This document shows positions 20,101-24,678 of a DNA stretch of 24,678 nt, in pieces. The position numbers were made by a program, and so were the translations under genes. This DNA comes from Chara braunii (taxonomy: Eukaryota > Streptophyta > Charophyceae > Charales > Characeae). The stretch is taken from positions 1,605,495 to 1,630,172 of the forward strand of contig BFEA01000084.1 in the NCBI GenBank assembly GCA_003427395.1. The letters run 5' to 3'. Under the pieces are notes generated by a model that was not told the DNA's origin, did no database searches, and saw only the letters and a list, made by a program, of their open reading frames with translations. How positions within the stretch are numbered: position 1 is the first letter of the stretch; each line of letters opens with the position of its first letter.

Positions 20101-20781
20101 CCGCGTCCCAATGTCTTGCCCCCCCAGAATCCCTCGACTTTAGCCGATTTGAAGAGAATCTGGAATGTGGGGAGACCGTACTTGAAGTGCAGATGTACTT
20201 CTGAGGGGAAAGCTGATTGTGGGTTTGGCCCTGCTTGGTTTGACCATCTGATCTGGTTCCTTTTGTACAATATGGATATTATGTATCTGGATGCGCCAAG
20301 CCTGAGAGCAAAAATATCCTCATTGATCAAATGTTTGTCCACATGTTGGAAACCGTTGATGCTCACGTCCCTGTCATTTGGATGTGTGAGAGAGGTCATG
20401 ATGCTTCTCACAAAGAGGATTATTGCGGATCCCTCTCGGACTGCAGACTCTTTGTTAGTCGGGGTGATCGACGCAGACCGAAAAGCATTGAAGGAATCCG
20501 CGAAACTGCTCTTGATGAGCAAATATGCAAAAAAAAGGTTGAGGACGACTGATGCCTCGTCGCCATCTGTAAGTAAGCGCGCTAGAGGAGATAGTCAGGC
20601 GAGCATGGATCGCTTTGTGAATGTAACCCCCCCCAATCAACCTGCAACCTCTATTATTGCTTCCCCACCTGAATGCACGATCACCTCTGTCGGAGGAAGG
20701 AGGGTCACCTTACCAGCGGTCCTCAATGGAGGGAATGCAGTTCATCAACGGAATGTCAACAGGGCGATTTTCGAGAGTTGA
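20101..20781 (+). pseudogene. Unidentified ORF with basic NLS-like stretch, upstream of the RT
   Basis: Open for about 225 codons to TGA 20779-20781. It begins PPQNPSTLADLKRIWNVGRP, then YLKCRCTSEGKADCGFGP (a small Cys cluster) and WFDHLIWFLLYNMDIMYL (aromatic/hydrophobic). Later comes a bipartite basic run KKRLR...KRARG with a ten-residue gap, which fits a nuclear localisation signal. A Thr/Pro/Ser-rich tail follows. It is followed after about 36 bp by the next coding segment in another frame. The junction contains TTGATTTTTGCAG (20809-20821), a possible 3' splice site, so intron or frameshift are both possible. No known domain recognised. Confidence 0.45.
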
Positions 20782-20821
20782 AGTTCTCATAGCTCGAGCT
20801 GCTATGTTGTTGATTTTTGCA

Positions 20822-21515
20822 GGTATGCAAGGGTTCCCTGATCATAGGACCCTCTGGGAGAATGAAGTGGAAGAAGATTCCAGATGGGAGTAGCAGTGCT
20901 GGAAAGTTCGTACATATCCACTATGTGGGAAGATTACTGGAAGGATTCGATGTCAAGAAAGTCTTCGAGTCAGTCCTCTCACGTTTTGTCAGCGTCCGTA
21001 TACTGACCTTGCTCCTTTCCATTGTTTTTGGGTGGACGTATGATGACCCTATCAGTAGGTATGTGTATAAACCTGCTATCGTCTTCAAGGTCTTCAACCT
21101 TGAAGAACGGTATGATTGGATGTTTAATGAGGTACTGTGTCCTTGCAATAATGAGGTGCGTCTCCGACCATTCCTCGACAATGAGACCCTTCTCATGACG
21201 CAACCATGCCCAACTGCCTCGAGTCATGTGCTTACGTTAGATCCAGCAATTGCCGTCAATCCTAATCTTACCGAAATGTTGGGAAAGAGCCTGAACCGCA
21301 TCCCCTTGAGAATTCCTACAAAGGAACAAGCAATGGGTGTACTTATGAAGGCGTGGGATGACACATTGACAATCATTGGCAGGTCAAAATTCATTCCAAA
21401 ACCATTAGTTAAGCATATGACTGGCTTCGTTAAAGGTTTACTCAACAATGAGGTTAATCAATGTGTTAGAAAGTGTTCAGCGAGGAGTGTCCCCTCCAAG
21501 CGAAGAGCGAAGTGA
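20822..21515 (+). pseudogene. N-terminal region of the Penelope-type RT polyprotein
   Basis: Open frame of about 230 codons. Recognisable order: HIHYVGRLLEGFDVKKVF, YDDPISRYVYKP, VFKVFNLEERYDWMFNEVLC, then a Cys pair CPCNNE, then HVLTLDPAIAVNPNLTEMLG and LNRIPLRIP. The pattern C.C.....H..T.D..I..N..L..LL..G.N.R is, from memory of the family, shared by RTs of one group of Penelope-like retroelements just upstream of the catalytic domain. The frame runs out at a TGA (21513-21515), while the continuing homology is in the next frame (SEVRFLLKHLYMADTDKAAN). A frameshift between about 21460 and 21515 is therefore likely. Confidence 0.55.
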
Positions 21516-22977
21516 GGTTTCTGTTGAAACATTTGTATATGGCTGACACAGATAAGGCGGCTAACACCCCCTTCTTTGTTTGTAAACACCTCATTCGAGC
21601 CATTGACCCTTGAGAGGTTGATGAGCCCCGACTTTTAATTTCCTAATGTTCCAATGGGACAGGTTTTGGACGAAGCAACGACTTCTCTAAAACGTGATTT
21701 TCCGACGGCAAGGATTGGATCTGAAAACTTGTCATACCTGATGGCTATCTTTAAACAACATAAGATGACCTTTAGGTGGCTGGCCAATGCATTTGATTCA
21801 TTTCTGACAAGCCCTTCTCTCTTAGTAAATGCAATTTTATCCACTCTCAAGGAGTCAGTCATGGAGCAGTGTGGCACAAAGCGTTTTCATGGAGTTGATA
21901 CGACCTATTGGTGGGTTTTAGAGTGTGTTCAAGATTATTGTTATATTCTTCCTGTAGTGATTTACTCAGTTTTCTGCAGACATTGCTAAGTGCTTCGAGA
22001 ATATACTGATCAACAACACCGAGGATGGATTGGTTAGCGCTATCAGGTTCTCTGTGAACCTATCATTCAAACAGATGAAGACATTTGTGGGCTTCACGTG
22101 TGTCAGGTGCATATACTTGAGAACTGGAAGGGTTCGCTACAGCTTGGTCAAATCATGTGGTCCCCCTACATCAAACTCTTTTTTCATCTATGCCGATCAA
22201 ATTATTAGTCTGTGTGAGTGAATTTTGGTAAGGTGTTACATAGTATTTGGCAATTCAGCGTGGAAGCAGGTGAAGGGTATACCAATGGGGCTTCCTTGCT
22301 CCCCTATCTGGTGAAATATTTACTTCTTTAAGTACGAATATTGCTTTATTAGGAGGCTAATTAACCTGAGAGCGTTTGGCTTTGCAACCTTGTTCAAAAT
22401 ATCGTTCAGATATGTCGATGATTTACATGTGATTAACAATCCAGCAATCTTGAGGTTCCTTGATCCAATGCAACCCAGAACTAGGGAGAACCCTTTCTGG
22501 ATATACCCACTACAGATCATCGAGATTAAGAATCAGACTTTTGATTTTAGAGAAGGTCCTGACCGAATGTGTTATGGCATGAGTGCACAATTCCTCCATT
22601 TGTGCATCCAGGTTATCCCGAACTCGAACGGGCAGTTTGTGATTATAAAACATGACAAAACTCGGACTCTGACCTTCAAACTTGCCAGATTTGTGAAATA
22701 TGACTCCAACAGGCCCATCAAACAGTCTATTAATGTCATTCTCTCCCGAACTGCGCTGATCATGCTTCTCTCTAATTTTGCATTTCATGCAACGAAGGAC
22801 ATTAAGAACCTAATTGATGTAATGGTGGAGGGTGGTTTCCTTAAGAACAAATGCATCAGGAGAGCGTTCGTAGTCCTTGACCAACCATGTGCATTCCAGA
22901 CATTCCGCTGTTGCCATATTGAAACAAAGCGACTTCTCAAGATAAACCAATGTGTCTCTGATTGGATGTTTACATGA
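21516..22977 (+). pseudogene. Penelope-like reverse transcriptase domain, broken
   Basis: Motifs in order, spread over three frames: LYMADTDKAANTPFFVCKHL (from 21530, frame 2), LSYLMAIFKQHKMTFRWLA (frame 3, like P.LY.LPKLHK....R), YWWVLECVQDY, then frame 1 from 21961. Frame 1 carries motif A ADIAKCFENI with Asp at 21979-21981, ADQIISLCE, motif B KGIPMGLPCSPIW, and motif C FRYVDDLHVINN with YVDD at 22411-22422. After that come FWIYPLQIIEIKNQTFDF, LARFVKYDSNRP and a basic tail to TGA 22975-22977. TGA stops at 22219-22221 and 22312-22314 fall where the family tolerates Trp or other residues. An extra G at about 21969 accounts for the frame 3 to 1 switch. The catalytic residues survive, but no C-terminal GIY-YIG nuclease is visible. 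The RT would copy element RNA at the target. Confidence 0.78.
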
Positions 22978-23061
22978 TGCGTTTGTGGATGCGTGGTAGT
23001 GTCCCTGTGGTTGTGTCCCCTCATAACTTCTAATCTACTGATGGAAACTGTGAGGGGGTTG

Positions 23062-23132
23062 CTGGGGGAAACCTGACCTGGTGGGTCAGGGTTCTCCCCT
23101 GACCCTCCAGGACAGTATTTGTTTTCCCCCAG
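23062..23132 (+). other. Strong nested inverted repeats downstream of the RT
   Basis: An outer 10-bp perfect inverted repeat (CTGGGGGAAA at 23062-23071, TTTCCCCCAG at 23123-23132) encloses a 9-bp perfect hairpin (GGGTCAGGG 23083-23091, loop TTCTC, CCCTGACCC 23097-23105). An alternative 7-bp stem (CCTGACC 23072-23078 with GGTCAGG 23084-23090) competes with it. It lies 85 bp after the RT stop, in what would be the element's 3' untranslated region. Confidence 0.75.
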
Positions 23133-23151
23133 TGGGTGAAGGGGCGGGCCA

Positions 23152-23173
23152 CACACACACACACACACACACA
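23152..23173. repeat. (CA)n microsatellite
   Basis: About eleven CA units following GGGCGGGCCACAC, inside the 3' part of the Penelope-like element. Confidence 0.95.
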
Positions 23174-23458
23174 TGCATACAAGGGCTTAGACTCTTTCGA
23201 AACCCTTAGCTTTTCAGGTATGAAATGGTACCTAGAGGATGACGAATAAGTTAACCCAGGAATGGGTATATATGAGTATTTGCGAAGAGCATGGTGGTTA
23301 ACCCATCGATAAGGAATGACTATGTCCACCTTGTTGAAGGGTTTATGCATTATGTTGAAATGCTTGTAACGAAAAAGAATTCTTGACCGGATACTAAGTG
23401 TTATTTTTGGCCTCGATACACTACCCTGTTTTGTACCAGTATGATCTTGTTTGAAAAT

Positions 23459-24184
23459 CATGTCCCAAGGTGTGCCAACGCTTTACCGAAAAACTGGTTT
23501 CTGGGGGTACTGCGAGATCCTAAGAAAAACCCTGGGACTCTGTGGTAAAAATGAATCGTCCGAATTAGTGCCTAGCTGGTCCCAGTTGCTGATATGGCGC
23601 CAAAGCGTCCGAAAGTGAGATTACGGACCGACTGTTCATACTTAAGGACGGATTAGCCTCTGGAATAGTTCTCTAAGCCCGGACAGACCAATAAGCTGAT
23701 GCATGCAGGAAAGTCGGAATTCTGCCGATGCGTCCACGAAGCACTGCTATGCCGAAGGATCCACTTTGTGTCGTTGCGTCTATTGTGGTCGACCTTTCCG
23801 CTCGACCTTTCGTATCCTTGCCCAGGGTGTCACCTTTTCGGTGGCAGTGGCCCTATCGTGCTCGCTGATTCCATTCGGAGTATCTGTCGTCTGTACTCCA
23901 CGTGTTGCGATCACATTGGGATCGTAGAGGATAAAGTGAAACCAGCATGGAGGCTCCCTTCAGTTTTAAGGATATGTTGGAAGCTTACATCGCAGAGGAG
24001 GATACCACCGATCCACAGCCGGAGGTGATGTGATTCAATCGACCCAATTACTGTTCACCTTCCCATTTCTTTCCCCTTCCCTTCATCCCATCACACTAAA
24101 AACGAATGGTTCTCATTTACGTCTATCTAAACGTTATATCATGTGCTCTTGTTCTATCGTCTGATGATCTAAGTTTGTGGCAAC
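23459..24184 (+). repeat. Right pseudo-LTR of the Penelope-like element
   Basis: Second copy of 16811-17582, lacking the 43-bp segment. Homology stops at GTGGCAA, inside the loop of hammerhead stem II of the left copy. It keeps CTGATGA (24161-24167) but the rest of the left-copy hammerhead is replaced by unrelated sequence. Confidence 0.93.
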
Positions 24185-24290
24185 TGTGAAACCGCGCTCT
24201 GATTGAGCGCGCGGTCGGCGCGAAAGATTTTGAGCGCCGCTCAATCCCACGCTCAAAGCACCTTGAGCGGGGTTTGAGCGGGCGCGGGTT
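24185..24290. repeat. GC-rich palindrome cluster with repeated TTGAGCG
   Basis: Contains CCGCGC/GCGCGG (24192-24197 with 24209-24214) and the hairpin TTGAGCG-C-CGCTCAA (near 24229-24243). TTGAGCG-type words recur several more times, on both strands (ACGCTCAA, CTTGAGCGGGG, TTTGAGCGGGC). The composition changes abruptly from the pseudo-LTR. It may be the end of another element or the flanking target. An A/T-rich stretch follows to about 24555. Confidence 0.7.
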
Positions 24291-24559
24291 TTTTTTTTTC
24301 ATTTTTTGAAGTTTTGCTATATTTAAAAAAAAATCAAAAACGTAAAAAGAAAGAAAAAACCAAAAAAAAAAATGAAATGGGTGGGTTTTTCTTTTTTTTT
24401 CACGGAGATTGTTTGGTAGGCAACCAATAAACAAAAACAATTTAAAGGTTGCAGATCATTTGGAGATCTACAACCCCATTTTTTATTTTTATTTTTAAAG
24501 TTCATATGTATGTTAAAAAAAATGAAAAACACCGAAAACAGGAAAAAAAACAAAACACA

Positions 24560-24642
24560 CTCATAGACAACCGCCCCCACAAACACACACACATATACAC
24601 ACACACACATATACACACACACACATAGACACCCCCCCCACA

Positions 24643-24678
<36 letters not shown>
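24560..24678. repeat. (CA)n-rich tract to the window end
   Basis: CACA runs interrupted by ATATA, ATAGA and a run of C. It ends in pure CA at the last base and probably continues beyond the window. Confidence 0.95.

Larger units (their letters stand above)
16811..24184 (+). mobile_element. Penelope-like element with pseudo-LTRs, degenerate, about 7.4 kb
   Basis: Two direct repeats (16811-17582, 23459-24184) enclose a plus-strand coding region that ends in a reverse transcriptase of Penelope type. A candidate hammerhead ribozyme overlaps the 3' edge of the left repeat. Pseudo-LTRs and hammerheads are described hallmarks of Penelope-like elements (PLEs). No LTR-type TG...CA ends, primer site or integrase are present, which argues against an LTR retrotransposon. 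Coding parts are broken by at least three frame changes and several stops. The right boundary is placed where the repeats stop matching. The true insertion edges and any target duplication are not established. Confidence 0.78.

Noticed and set aside
20879-20990. FKBP-like stretch (AGKFVHIHYVGRLLEGFDVKKVF) resembling G..V..HY.G.L..G..FD
   Set aside because: The resemblance stops after about 30 residues; none of the later FKBP core follows. The same frame continues into PLE-type RT sequence, so it is more likely part of that polyprotein.
24323-24673. Minus-strand frame beginning MCVCVCVCV and ending in Phe-rich sequence
   Set aside because: It is a translation of a (CA)n tract and A/T homopolymers.

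Overview
The window looks like a repeat-rich, gene-poor stretch of a plant-lineage nuclear genome. It holds three kinds of transposable element, each damaged, set among microsatellites, poly(A) runs and an unidentified repeat family. A chromodomain Ty3/gypsy element primed by initiator tRNA-Met fits a plant or streptophyte alga. A Penelope-like element (PLE) next to it argues against a typical flowering plant. A charophyte alga such as Chara is my best guess, but this is inference from element content only. I found no convincing host gene, tRNA, rRNA or CRISPR array.

Layout. 1-435 is microsatellite sequence, and 436-2055 has no supportable gene. 2056-2910 and 11511-11699 are two halves of one plus-strand hAT transposase pseudogene. 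They are separated by a complete minus-strand chromovirus at 2911-11510 with roughly 1-kb LTRs, a 5-bp target duplication (GTCCA), a primer site, a polypurine tract, and gag, protease, RT, RNase H, integrase and chromodomain remnants. The retroelement landed exactly inside the conserved hAT dimerization motif. 11799-12010 holds two 113-bp repeats. 12011-13780 has nothing recognisable. 13781-15000 carries a tandem, dimeric repeat family that reappears inverted at 16522-16720. 15000-16500 is marked by three long A-runs.

The right-hand third (16811-24184) is the most interesting part. Two direct repeats of about 0.75 kb (pseudo-LTRs) enclose a broken coding region. That region ends in a reverse transcriptase with Penelope-type motifs: a DKAAN/VCK block, ADIAKCFENI (motif A), GIPMG..CSP (motif B) and RYVDD (motif C). 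At the 3' edge of the left pseudo-LTR I can fold a type-I hammerhead ribozyme (17554-17609). Pseudo-LTRs plus hammerheads are a known PLE signature. Two or more upstream ORF fragments, one with an NLS-like basic stretch, resemble nothing I recognise. The window ends in GC-rich palindromes, A/T-rich sequence and a (CA)n tract.

How the parts relate. The hAT element came first, the chromovirus inserted into it, and the chromovirus LTRs have since diverged. Chromovirus and PLE coding regions carry in-frame stops and frameshifts, so none of the elements looks autonomous now. The chromovirus leader contains 16 W-box cores (TTGACY), which suggests that its transcription was once stress-responsive.
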